Origin: Ananas comosus
Taxonomy: Eukaryota > Streptophyta > Magnoliopsida > Poales > Bromeliaceae
Assembly (NCBI RefSeq): GCF_001540865.1
Contig: NC_033621.1
Location: 19,283,125-19,347,124, forward strand
Direction: 5' to 3'
Length of the DNA: 64,000 nucleotides
Shown: in pieces, positions 22,806 through 33,718 of the stretch
Layout: the number at the start of each line of letters is the position of its first letter
Numbering within the stretch: the stretch's first letter is position 1
Made by a program: the position numbers and the translations under genes
The notes under the pieces: generated by a model
Databases searched by the model: none
What the model saw: only the letters and a program-made list of their open reading frames with translations
Told to the model about the DNA's origin: nothing

Positions 22806-25800
22806 TGTCACGCCCGGGTTCCAGCGGAAGCCTACCCGGCACGTGCACAAACTCCCCGTATGCACAAGGTACTCCCCGGTGCACACAAGGCGTCTATTTC
22901 AAACATTTAAAGAATAGAGCAAGGAATATAAGCCTAGCAAGGTAATAAGAGCATAATATAAAACTAATCTATAAAACAACAAGTAAACAAATAAAGTTCA
23001 ACTATCCCCAAAAGAAAATACATCAAGTCACTACCAAAAATACATATGGAATATAAGGGTAGTCTCTATACAATGGTCAAGTACACCTCTCAAAGTTAAC
23101 AAAAGAAAGGTGTCCACCTATGCAGGTCACTCCCGACAGGCTCTAGCTAGACGCGACTCTCTTGCCACGGTCCCTAGCCTATCCCGTAGTGTATGGCTCT
23201 GAGAACAAAAACAACAAGTGCATGGGGTTAAGAACTATTAAACAATAGTTTCCAGTGGGTAAGCCACCGAGAAAAGCGAATTACACCACTAGATCAGCTG
23301 AGGCAAAAGTGGGGAATAAAATGACATAATAAAGCATGAATAATATGCGAGAATTAAAAGTTCTAGTACCACTATGTCTCCAACTTACAATGTTATATAA
23401 CATGTATGAAATCTACTCTATCATATGAATGAGCATGTAAATAGCTAATGCAATATCCAACTGTCATGCACTATCTAGTAGTGAAGTCAAATTATTATGT
23501 TTAATTGTCATTACCCAAATTAACGAGGACTTACACAAGGTATAGTCCTGGCTTGCGTCGTGCCTAATTGCCCCGTGGTAATCAACATTCCCCCGCTAGG
23601 AATGAGCCTCGCCGACGGCAATCCACTTCGGCGCCCAATCCCGCACGGGCGAGCATGATGTCGCATAGGCCAACTCCGGAGTGCCGGTTTGTAGGGAGCG
23701 AGCCTCACAAGCTTGTACGAATGAGCACAATGGCAAGCAAGCATGATCAACAACATAGGAATCTCATTCATCATGTCTAAAACATGGTATGTCAACTAGC
23801 GACCTAGAGGTTGGATACTATTGTCACAATGTCGAATTCTAGTTATTCAATTAAGTTAAGTACAATATGATTTTGCTACTATCATATTGTGTCACATTTA
23901 CCTTGTCTATAACAAGTAATGTTAATTATCATGCAAGTTGATCTACTAAATCCACTAACCATAAAAGATCCAAGAGACATATCATTTACTCATAACTAAC
24001 ATGCTTTCTATTGTTGCATAAGAGGAAAACACCATGATGTACTACTTAGTAGACATATCCACATTACAAGCCTTTACTACATAGAACCTAAAACTCCTAC
24101 ATGAAACATGGGTGTAACATGCATTCAAAAATTTTATCATATTATAACTAGCATGAATATGCACCATTTCAAGTCTTAAAACTAAGTAGAAGATATAGAA
24201 GGAGTTCACCCATTTCGGCGAGGTCAAATCCACTGGATACCCTTCGAAACTTGTTCATTTCCTCGAACGAAGTTGTCCTGGAGACTTCTAGCACCCTAAG
24301 AAAAATTCTAAAAGGATTACAAGCTTCTAACAAACTTGCCACGAAATTCAACAAAAATCATACATAAAAGAGGTGGAAATTACCTTCAACCAAGGAGAAC
24401 TTGTCCAAAGCTCAAACCAAGGCTAGAAAGCTTCAAATCCAACCTAAAAGAGAGTTCTACAATCATCAATTCAACTCCAAAAGTTCTACAACAAGAAACC
24501 CCAAATTAAACCCTAGTTTTCTTACAACTAGGTTTAATTCCATAAATCCTCACAAAATTGACAATCAAAGATAGTAAGAAAACTACTAAACTTAATAAAA
24601 GCTCCAAACCAAGCTAAGCAAAGCTAGGGTTGGAGATTAATACTCAAGTAAGCTCCCTTCTTCACTTCCAAGTCTTCTTCAAGGTCCAAATAGCAAGCTT
24701 CCAATGAGAGGAAGAAGAAAAAGAGATCAAAACCCAATTCCACTAGAGATTGGAGAAGGAAATCAAGAGAGAGAAAAAGAAAACCTACCTTCCTCTTCTC
24801 TCAAGTCTCAACACAAAGAGAGAGTAAGTGGGGAAAGGTAGGGTTATACACATGATGTAACAATCCCCAAGAGACCCCTCAAAAACTCAAATATTACAAA
24901 CTACACGAAACTGCATTCTGCAGCATTGAATACCGGTACTCAGATTGGAGTACCAGTACCCCGCAGTTCCGGTACCAAATACCCAGTTCCGTAGAACCCG
25001 TACGTTGGAAATTCGAGTTTATACTGCGTTTTCGTACCAGCTCGATGCAGTACCGGTATTCAGCTCAGTACCGGTACCCGCAACCCAGTTCCTCAATGTG
25101 AGATCCCTGGTGTTTGACTGTGGAGGCTTGTCGACAGCTCTGGAGAGTGTCAGGACAAGTCCGAGTCGCGTTGGCGTCAAATAGACGTAAAACGGACTCC
25201 GTGCGACGCGAGGGCAGCTTATCGCGAAGAATTCTGCAAAACAGCAGCATTCTCTGCTTGCTGTACCGGTACAAGCTTAGTGGCTGTACCGGTACAACCA
25301 GCGCGAAATAGCTTAACTGCTCTCGGGTTGGCTCTTGTACCGGTACAAGAGCCCGTGTACCGGTACAAGAGGGTAGGTGGCAGGGTAATTAGGTAATTTC
25401 TCCCCTCGTTTGTTTCACCCATCCCACCTACTGCTATATACATGCGTAGAGAGCTGAGAGAGGAGAGTTTTCTTGTTCATCTTCCTCTCCCTCTCTAGCA
25501 TTGGCCGAGCAAGGAGGAGAGATTGTGGGAGCGCGGATTCGTCGCCAACGTAGTGCCGCGGAGTTGTTCGAGCGCACGTTTGTCGCCGTGGTGCTGTGAG
25601 GAGCTTGGGCGGGCTTGGATTTGCATCGTCTTCGATGTGGTGACGACTCTTGAAGGTTGTTCAAGGTGAGTGTGTTGCTGAAATCGCCTCTATTACTTCA
25701 GCAACATCATTTTGAGCTTGAATGCTGTTTTGCTGTTTTTCGCCGTCGACCGTTGGTATTTCAGCTCGTTCTCGACGTAGGAGCACCGGATTGCGACGAG

Positions 25801-27559
25801 ACTTGGCTCGTTGGATTCAGGACTGCGAGAGGAATCCACGAAGCCCTTACTTGCGAATTTTGGTGAAGGTTAGCTTGGTCGAAACCCTTCCCTTCTCTGC
25901 TGCGATTTCTGGACTGAATTGGTGAATTTTGTTGCGTAGAGCTCGGGCTTAGGCGATTTCTGTACTCAGCGGGTTCCGGGTGATCAAGCAGGTTGCTTTA
26001 CACCAGGGGGAGTCCTTCGCTGCCAGGGATTAGCATTTTAGGTGGGTTACATCGGTTTTACTCCTAAGTATTATTAGTCGACATGTATAAATCGTGATTT
26101 CTACAATAGTTGTTAGCTCAAATTCATGGATTATTGTTAGAATGTAAAATCTGAATTTTCGAGCATATTTTATCAAGTAAATAGATTATACATATTGGAC
26201 TTGAAAATTGAATTAGGAGAAACCTGCGATTTGGACCTGTCACCAGTTTTAACTACCTGATTTAGCTCTAGGAGCCGTTAGAAAATTGTACTGTCGCAGT
26301 TTCTTCGAGACGAGTACTTCAGGTAGTTTAGAATGTATTTACACTCGTGCTGGTTCGCCGAGTGGATTTTTACAGGGTCGTTCAGGTCGTTTCGGACTGT
26401 TGGGTGCCGTCAGAGTTGACGGTGGACCCGTATCGCCTTTTTGGCGTCAGATTGTGCCGAGGGCACGTTACCTGTTGGTTGTTAGACCAGTTTGAGTCGA
26501 TTACTTGACTTTGGCTAGTTGGAGCCTGATTGAGCTCGACAGAGATACGCTGCATACTCGGTTGGGTAGCGCCCACGAGTGCCACTCCGGAGTCAGGCTT
26601 GTCTTTTTTTTTTTTGCGTTGGTGTCGCTCATGCCAGTTGGACTTGCTCTCCACGGACCAGTTAGAGTGGATAGAGCCCGATATCGCAACGGGCAGGGAC
26701 GGGTGTATTCACAGTCCCGGGACGGGTATGCTTACAGTCCCGATTTGGATTGGGTCAGACTTGACTTTTCCTACAGTTGGTTAGTGTAGAGCATGATAGT
26801 GTAGTGATTGATACGCGGTGAGTGTACTTCCTGCTTTTCCTACTATTCTTGCTCCCTTCTGTAAACTTAGTGGGTGACCGATGTTGTTTTGGGCGGTACC
26901 CACTGAGGACTACTTTTTTTACAGTAGTTCTCACGCCCAGTTGTTACCCATGTTTTTGCAGAGCCACAGGTTCCGGCTGCTGCACATCCGTGGATCAGGA
27001 TCGAGGCAAGGGCGTCGTGAGTTAGAGCCCTATCCGACTGACAGAGTTAGAGGCACCCTACTGCAGGTAGATATTTTGTTTCGAGTTTATGTACATAGTG
27101 GACTTAACTCGCCAGTGCGAGTAGCTTTGTATTTTGGATTTGGACTATGTATATAAAACTCAGTTTGTTTAGCTTCTGTTTTCTCTAGCAGCTCTCTACT
27201 ACTGTTCGTAGTAGTGTTTGATTTACAGGTACAGCTATCGCTTCGTATACAGAGGAAATTCCTTTGTATACGGCGGATTTGTCGGCGCGCCCGGGGAAAG
27301 TGTAATCCGGGGCGTGACACTCAAAACTCGAGAGCTGCTCATTTTGGCACTCTATAGGGTTCCGGTACCATACTTTAGTGCCGGTACTCAACACTAAAAT
27401 CTGTAGTTTGCAGATTTTGATGTCGGGAATCCTTTCTTGCGCCTAACAAGCACTAGAAACGGGTCGATACTCTCCAACAACCCTCGAAACATCCAAAATA
27501 GTTCAAAATACTATTCCTATACTAGAACCTTTCAATTTGCTAAAGTTCAATGTAAAACA
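22806..27559 (-). mobile_element. 5' LTR of a broken gypsy element, split by a nested solo LTR
   Basis: It begins TGTCACGCCCGGGTTCCAGC and ends near 27559 with 'caatgtaaaaca'. Removing the nested insertion (25097-27319) leaves about 2.5 kb, the family length. It shares the family landmarks (ttccagtgggtaagccacc, gcgcccaatcccgcacggg, gtagggagcgagcctcac). Its distal part carries GTACCGGTAC-type palindromes instead of GGACCGGTCC. Confidence 0.75.
25097..27319 (+). mobile_element. Nested gypsy solo LTR with target duplication CTCAA
   Basis: It starts TGTGAGATCCCTGGTG at 25097 and ends CCGGGGCGTGACA at 27319, opposite in orientation to the LTR it sits in. The direct repeat CTCAA flanks it at 25092-25096 and 27320-27324. 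A TATATA at about 25434 followed by a CT-rich leader-like stretch fits the promoter. Four TGTACCGGTACA palindromes lie at 25262-25367. The reading frames within it resemble no protein. Confidence 0.85.
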
Positions 27560-27640
27560 TTGCCATTGCTGATAAAAAATACTAATGCCAAAATCAGAAG
27601 AATAAAATATGTAGTCAAAATGATCAGCAAGAAATAATAG

Positions 27641-28615
27641 CAAATCTCGGTGAAAAAATCAATACTAACAAATTAGCAAGTTTAAGATAATATGGTCACA
27701 TAAGTTCCACCATGGTAACAAAATAGCAGTAGCAGTAAAGGAATGAATATGTATGCTTAATTTATGTAAACAGGATTTGCAAAAGTTTGGGAACTTATAT
27801 TCGGTAGAAAAGAAAAACCCCGCAGCCAAGAGAGAAAGTAGGTCGCTTTCAATTTTAAAAAACATAGGTAACATGAGCGAAATAAAACATAAAGCAAAAC
27901 ATAGAAAAAAAAACATTAACAAATTTTAGTGAAAACTAAATACAGCAAACAAAATAGCAAGGCTCAGATAACATAGACATACAAGTTCCACCATGATAAG
28001 AGAATAGTAGCAACGGGATGTATCACATAGAGAATAAAAAATATAAGTGATGAGTACGTACGTATGCTTAATTTATGTAAATAGAGCTTGCAAGTTTTTG
28101 GAAACTTTAAATTTGATGAAAAAGAAAAAAAACACAATCATGAGAGAAAGTAGGACACTGCCAATTAAAGAAATACATATTTAATAAGGGCAATAAAACA
28201 TATAGAGAAATATAAAAAGAAGCATTAACATAAAATATAAAAAGAAACATTATCAAATTTTAGTTAAAAATAAACTTAACAAATGCAATAATAAGGCGAA
28301 GATAATATGGACATATAAGTTCTACCATGATAAGAAAACGGTAGCAATAAGAATGTACCGACCGTCCATAGCGCAAGTGGCAAAGGGCTTGGCGGTAATT
28401 GGTATTTGAGACCCAAGTTCGAATACTGGTTGATTCACATTTCCAGCTAAGTTTATTTCCAAATTAAATATTCAAAGAGGGTAGCATGCTACCTTTCTCT
28501 CAAAAAAAAAAAAAAAAGCAATAAGAATGTATTGCCGAGAGAAGAAAGTTGGCCACTGCCAATTAAGAAAGAAAATAAAAATATGTAAAATGAGCAATAC
28601 AAAATTTGTAGTAAG
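27641..28615. repeat. Three-unit tandem repeat, about 280-330 bp units
   Basis: Units start at about 27641, 27920 and 28254, each with 'caaat(c/t)t...g(t)gaaaa', 'agttc(c/t)accatg(a/g)taa', 'tatgcttaatttatgtaaa' (units 1 and 2), 'gagagaaagtagg' and 'aaaaacatt'. Copies are well diverged. The third is interrupted by a SINE and cut by the copia LTR. Confidence 0.75.
28358..28516 (+). mobile_element. tRNA-derived SINE with 15 bp target duplication
   Basis: It begins CCGACCGTCCATAGCGCAAG, has an A-box-like 'tagcgcaagtggcaaagg', a B box 'GTTCGAATACT', an AT-rich body and a 3' A-run (28502-28516). It is flanked by identical AGCAATAAGAATGTA at 28343-28357 and 28517-28531. The perfect duplication shows that the copy inserted recently relative to the host repeat. 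Confidence 0.92.
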
Positions 28616-29628
28616 ATATTGGATTTAATTTGTTACTTAGCAATTTCAGGTTGTAGTTGAATTTAAAGTGGCTCAAGCTGAACCGGAATCATGATTAAAG
28701 GTAACAATTCAATTAAATTATTCAAATTGGCCCGGACAAGATCAAATTGTACCAAATTGGATGCAAGTGCCATTACAATAATTTGGAGGACTTCTTTGCA
28801 ATTATCGGATTTGAGCCAGTCAACCTAGTCAAGTTGTTCAATTCACCTTTTGGGTTTAATTTGTGCTTAATGTCAAATTAGCCTTATTTTAATATGGTAT
28901 GAAAGTGATTTTATGTATGGTATAAATTCAAACATGATTTTATTATGGTATGAATTTGAAAATGTGAAATATGATATAAATGTATTTTACAAGTTTGGTA
29001 TTATTTCAAAAGCTTTTACAAATGTGGAATGAATTCAAAAAGTTTTCATTTGTAGTATTAATTTAAAAGGATTTTACAAATTTGGTATAATTTCAAATGA
29101 GCTTTTCAATATAGTAATATTTCAAATGAGTTTTGCAAATGTGGTTGAATTCAAATTTATTTTGGAATTAATTCAAATACATTAGCAAATATGGTTAAAA
29201 TTCAAATTGAAATCAATTATGATTTAATTATGCTTTTGTTCCATTTTTGAAATGATGGCTAGTGTATTTAAAGGGAGGCTTGGATGTTGTTTGTATACAA
29301 CTTCAGAAAAATTCTCTAAGTCCTAATTGTTCATTGATTTGTAATTGTGAGCTTCTTGAGAGATTGTAAAAGAAGTTTTGTGTGATTGTAAGCGGCTTTG
29401 GTCTTGCCCTGTTCAAAAGGCCAAGTGATAGTGAAATCGGTACCTCGAGGAGAAGAAGGACCGGACTGGAGTAGGCAGAAGGGCCGAACCAGGATAAATC
29501 ATCTGTGTTATCTGAGTTTGATTTTCTTCTTTTATTTGGTTGTGCAATTTTTATCTGGATTTAATTTTACTTGAGTTTTTAGTTGTCAACTAATTCACCC
29601 CCCCTCTTAGTTGCCATTTGTTCCTTCA
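28616..29628 (+). repeat. Copia 5' LTR, truncated at its start
   Basis: It is homologous to 33762-34774 with scattered substitutions and small indels. It ends '...gttccttca' two bases before the primer site. The outer about 43 bp present in the right LTR (33719-33761) are absent. Confidence 0.85.
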
Positions 29629-29630
29629 TT

Positions 29631-29643
29631 TGGTATCAGAGCG
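29631..29643 (+). other. Copia primer-binding site
   Basis: TGGTATCAGAGCG is complementary to the 3' end of initiator Met tRNA, the usual primer for plant copia elements. Confidence 0.85.
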
Positions 29644-29678
29644 TAAGTCTCACTGTTGCAGACTAACTGTCTCATGAG

Positions 29679-30824
29679 ATGGCAACTTTTCACGCTACCA
29701 TTGAAGGCCAATCCATCGCTCGTCCTCCTTTCTTTAATGGGAGTAACTACACCTATTGGAAGGTGCGGATGCAGATTTTTCTACAATCCCTAGATTTTGA
29801 TCTTTGGGACATTGTAGAAAATGGCTACACTAAGCCTACCACGGCAACTAGCACATGGAAGGTAGAGGACAAAGGTAAATTTAATTTGAACTCTAAAGCG
29901 ATGAATGCTCTTCATTGTGCTTTTGACTCAAACGAGTTCAACCGGATTTCTACATGCAAAACTGCAAAAGAAATTTGGGATAAATTAACCGTTGTTCACG
30001 AGGGGACAAATCAAGTAAAAGAGTCTAAGATAAATATGCTTACTCGCAATTATGAAATATTTTGTGTGCAACCAAATGAAAGCATTACTGATATGCATAC
30101 TAGATTTACCAATATTATTAATAGTCTAAAGGCTTTGGGAAAGGCTTTTTCTGATGCAGATCGTGTTAGAAAAATACTCAGAAGTTTTCCTCAAAATGGA
30201 CCTTGGGAACCAAAGTTGGCGGCCATTCAAGAAGCGCGTGACCTCGACAAATTTTCATTAGAGGAACTCATAGGGTCTCTTATGACTTATGAGTTACGAT
30301 TGAAAATAGAGCCTTCTACTTCCATCATCCATACCGAAATGAAAAATATAGCCCTCAACTCTAACGAAGGAGATAGAAGCGACTCCGACAATGCCACTGA
30401 CGACGAGATCTCACATCTTACTAGAAAATTAAAAAAGATCTTACAAAGAAAACACGGAGCTAAGTGGTCCGGCAAAAGTAATGGTAGATCTCACTTTTTT
30501 AAAAAAGATGTAAAATGCTACAATTGTAATAAAACAGGGCACATGAGTTATGATTGCCAAAACCAAAGTAAGTCTCCCCGAAAGGAGAAAAAGAAGAATA
30601 AAGCCTTCTCCGCCGCTTGGAGTGATGATAGTGATTCCGACAAGGAGGAATCAACCAAGGAGGTCTCTAACTTAAGCCTCACCTATGACGATGCACCTTC
30701 GAATTGTTGCTTCATGACAAACATAGAAGATAAGGTAAATGATTTAACTTACGATGAACTTTTAGAAGCTTTTTATGATCTTTATGATGATCTCCAAAAA
30801 TTTGGTCCCAAAAATGCTTCTTAA
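29679..30824 (+). CDS. Copia Gag, first copy
   Basis: The 381-codon frame begins MATFHATIEGQSIARPPFFN. Residues about 20-230 match the copia-type Gag domain (NYTYWKVRMQIFL, WDKLTVVHEGTNQVKESKIN, EARDLDKFSLEELIGSL). A CCHC zinc knuckle CYNCNKTGHMSYDC follows, then an acidic tail (SDDSDSDKEES). Gag packages element RNA into particles. The frame stops at an A-homopolymer near 30824-30836; the protein evidently continued in the +1 frame (30775-31311), so one or two A's there break it. The start is the first ATG after the primer site. Confidence 0.85.
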   Translation: MATFHATIEGQSIARPPFFNGSNYTYWKVRMQIFLQSLDFDLWDIVENGYTKPTTATSTWKVEDKGKFNLNSKAMNALHCAFDSNEFNRISTCKTAKEIWDKLTVVHEGTNQVKESKINMLTRNYEIFCVQPNESITDMHTRFTNIINSLKALGKAFSDADRVRKILRSFPQNGPWEPKLAAIQEARDLDKFSLEELIGSLMTYELRLKIEPSTSIIHTEMKNIALNSNEGDRSDSDNATDDEISHLTRKLKKILQRKHGAKWSGKSNGRSHFFKKDVKCYNCNKTGHMSYDCQNQSKSPRKEKKKNKAFSAAWSDDSDSDKEESTKEVSNLSLTYDDAPSNCCFMTNIEDKVNDLTYDELLEAFYDLYDDLQKFGPKNAS

Positions 30825-31500
30825 AAAAAAAAAAACATCTTTAATCTCCAATTTAAATTTATTAAAATCTAAAAATAAAAGTTTAAAAACTGAGTTAAAT
30901 TTATTAAAGAAGCAACTTGAGACCAAAAGTGATGGCGAAAATTATAAAGATACTAGTTTATTTAAAACTGAAAATGAATCTCTAAAGAAGGACTTGAACG
31001 ATTCAAGAAACACTTTAGAAAGATTCATTGGTAGCACAAAAGCTCTAAATATGATGTTAGGTAATCAAAGATCCTATTTGGATAAGACCGAACTTGGATA
31101 TCAACACAAGTCTAGTCAAAGAAAAAATATTTCTAAGACATTTGCAAAATATACAAATGGCAACAAGAATGTGTTGTACACCTATTGTAACAAAATAGGG
31201 CATCATGTAACCCAATGTCAATTTAAAAATAAGTTTAAACTTAGACAACTTTGGGTGGTTAAACGTTCTAACACAAGTGGACCCACATCCAGGGTACCCT
31301 TCATAACTTAAATTTTTGTAGGTATGCCTGCACTTAACAAAGTCAAGCGACAAAGGTTACTTGGACAGCGGGAGCTAAAGGCACATGTCGGGCAACCCAA
31401 CAAATTTATTGTCGCTTGAATATGAAGACCGTGGGCACATAACCTTTGGAAATAACTCGAAAGGTCGTATCATTGGAAAAGGCTCAATCGGTAACAATTA
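30825..31500 (+). pseudogene. Copia Gag C-terminal part and protease start, first copy
   Basis: The frame to 31311 encodes a Lys/Leu-rich likely coiled coil (LKSKNKSLKTELNLLKKQLE) and a second zinc-knuckle-like motif (CTYCNKIGHHVTQC). After it, around 31358-31500, a frame shows the protease start (YLDSG, then RHMSGNPTNLLSLEYED) with a stop codon immediately after the catalytic DSG region. All further pol sequence is missing. Confidence 0.7.
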
Positions 31501-31625
31501 ATTTTCTTTGTATTTTTGGTGGATTCTTATCACTATGGTTTATCTTTCGGTTCGATCGTTTTTTTTTTTTGGTATAAGATTTTCTGTGTATTTTTTTTTA
31601 TCCTCCTTCATCTTTTTAAATTNTG

Positions 31626-32822
31626 AGATGGCAACTTTTCACGCTACTATTGAAGGTCAATCCATCGCTCGTCCTCCTTTCTTTAATGGGAGTAACTACA
31701 CCTATTGGAAGGTGCGGATGCAAATTTTTCTACAATCCCTAGATTTTGATCTTTGGGACATTGTAGAAAATGGCTATACTAAGCCTACCACGGCAACTAG
31801 CACATGGAAGGCAGAGGACAAAGGTAAATTTAATTTAAACTCTAAAGCGATGAATGCTCTTCATTGTGCTCTTGACTCAAACGAGTTCAACTGGATTTCT
31901 ACATGCAAAAGTGCAAAAGAAATTTGGGATAAATTAGCCGTTGTTTACGAGGGGACAAATCAAGTAAAAGAGTCTAAGATAAATATGCTTACTCGCGATT
32001 ATGAAATATTTTGTGTGCAACCAAATGAAAGTATTACTGATATGTATACTAGATTTACCAATATTATTAATAGTCTAAAGGCTTTGGGAAAAGGCTTTTT
32101 CTGATGCAGATCTTGTTAGAAAAATACTCAGAAGTTTTCCTCAAGATGGACCTTGGGAACCAAAGTTGGCGGCCATTCAAGAAGCGCGCGACCTCGACAA
32201 ATTTTCATTGGAGGAACTCATAGGGTCTCTTATGACTTATGAGTTACGATTGAAGATAGAGCCTTCTATTCCCATCATCCATACCGAAATGAAAAATATA
32301 GCCCTCAACTCTAACGAAGGAGATAGAAGCGACTCCAACAATGCCACTGACGACGAGATCTCACATCTTACTAGAAATTTAAAAAAGATCTTACAAAGAA
32401 AACACGGAGCTAAGTGGTTCGACCAAGGTAATGGTAGATCTCACTTTTTTAAAAAGAATGTAAAATGCTACAATTGTAATAAAACAGGACACATGAGTTA
32501 TGATTGCCAAAACCAAAGTAAGTCTCCCCGAAAGGAGAAAAAAAAGAATAAAGCCTTCTCTGCCGCTTGGAGTGATGATAGCGATTCCGATAAAGAGGAA
32601 TCAACCAAGGAGGTCTCTAACTTAAGCCTCACCTATGATGATGCACCTTCGAATTGTTGCTTCATGACAAACATAGAAGATAAGGTAAATGATTTAACTT
32701 ACGATGAACTTTTAGAAGCTTTTTATGATCTTTATGATGATCTCCAAAAATTTGGTCCCAAACATGCTTCTTTAAAAAAAAAAAACATCTGTAATCTCCA
32801 ATTTAAATTTATTAAAATCTGA
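31626..32822 (+). pseudogene. Copia Gag, second copy, frameshifted
   Basis: This is a near-identical second gag (again MATFHATIEGQ...) starting four bases after the N at 31622. It is broken by one additional A in the run at about 32087-32091, splitting the protein into 31626-32104 and 32166-32822. The zinc knuckle CYNCNKTGHMSYDC is kept. It also breaks at the same A-homopolymer near 32773-32785 as the first copy. Confidence 0.8.
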
Positions 32823-33460
32823 AAATGAAAGTTTAAAAACTAAGTTAAATTTATTAAAAAAGCAATTTGAGACCAAAAGTGATGGCGAAAATTATAAAGA
32901 TACTAGTTTATTAAAACTGAAAATGAATCTCTAAAGAAGGACTTGAACGATTCAAGAAACACTTTAGAAAGATTCATTGGTAGCACAAAAGTTCTAAATA
33001 TGATGTTGGATAATCAAAGATCCTATTTGGATAAAACTGGACTTGGATATCAACACAAGTCTAGTCAAAGAAAAAATATTTCTAAGCCATTTGCAAAATA
33101 TACAAATAGCAACAAGAATGTGTTGTGCACCTATTGTAACAAAATAGGGCATCATGAAACCCAATGTCAATTTAAAAATAAGTTTAAACTTAGACAACTT
33201 TGGGTGATGAAAGTTATAACACAAGTGGACCCACATCCAGGGTACCCGTCATAACTTAAATTTTTGTAGGTATGCCTGCACTCAACAAAGTCAAGCGACA
33301 AAGGTTACTTGGACAACGGGAGCTCAAGGCACATGTCGGGCAACCCAACAAATTTATCGTCGCTTGAGTATGAAGAGGGTGGGTGCATAACTTTTGGAAA
33401 TAACTCCAAAGGTCATATCATTGGAAAAGGCATAATTGGTAACAATTAATTTTCTTTGTA
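32823..33460 (+). pseudogene. Copia Gag C-terminal part and protease start, second copy
   Basis: The frame 32943-33254 repeats the second zinc-knuckle-like motif (CTYCNKIGHHETQC). The protease start follows at about 33305-33450, reading YLDNG at the catalytic position where DSG is expected, so the active-site Ser is lost. The stop codon after it in the first copy is absent here. Confidence 0.65.
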
Positions 33461-33705
33461 TTTTTGTTGGATTCTTATCACTATGGTTTATCTTTCGTTT
33501 CGATCATTTTTTTTTTTTCGGTATAAGATTTTCTGTGTATTTTTTTTATCCTCCTTCATCCTTTTAAATATTTTTTTTTTATGATAACAAAAAAGGGGGA
33601 GAAGAAAAGGTTAACTCAAAATTATTTTGAAAGATTTTTTTTGGTTATTTTGAGGGGGAGTTTATCTATTACCTTATTATCTTTTCAAATTGTTTGTCAT
33701 CATCA

Positions 33706-33717
33706 AAAAGGGGGAGA
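33706..33717 (+). other. Copia polypurine tract
   Basis: AAAAAGGGGGAGA sits just before the right LTR. A second similar purine run (aaaaaagggggagaag) lies at about 33588-33604. Confidence 0.7.
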
Positions 33718-33718
33718 T

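Noticed and set aside
28358..28450. tRNA gene suggested by A and B boxes
   Set aside because: No cloverleaf stems can be drawn, and the A-tail and 15 bp duplication show a SINE.
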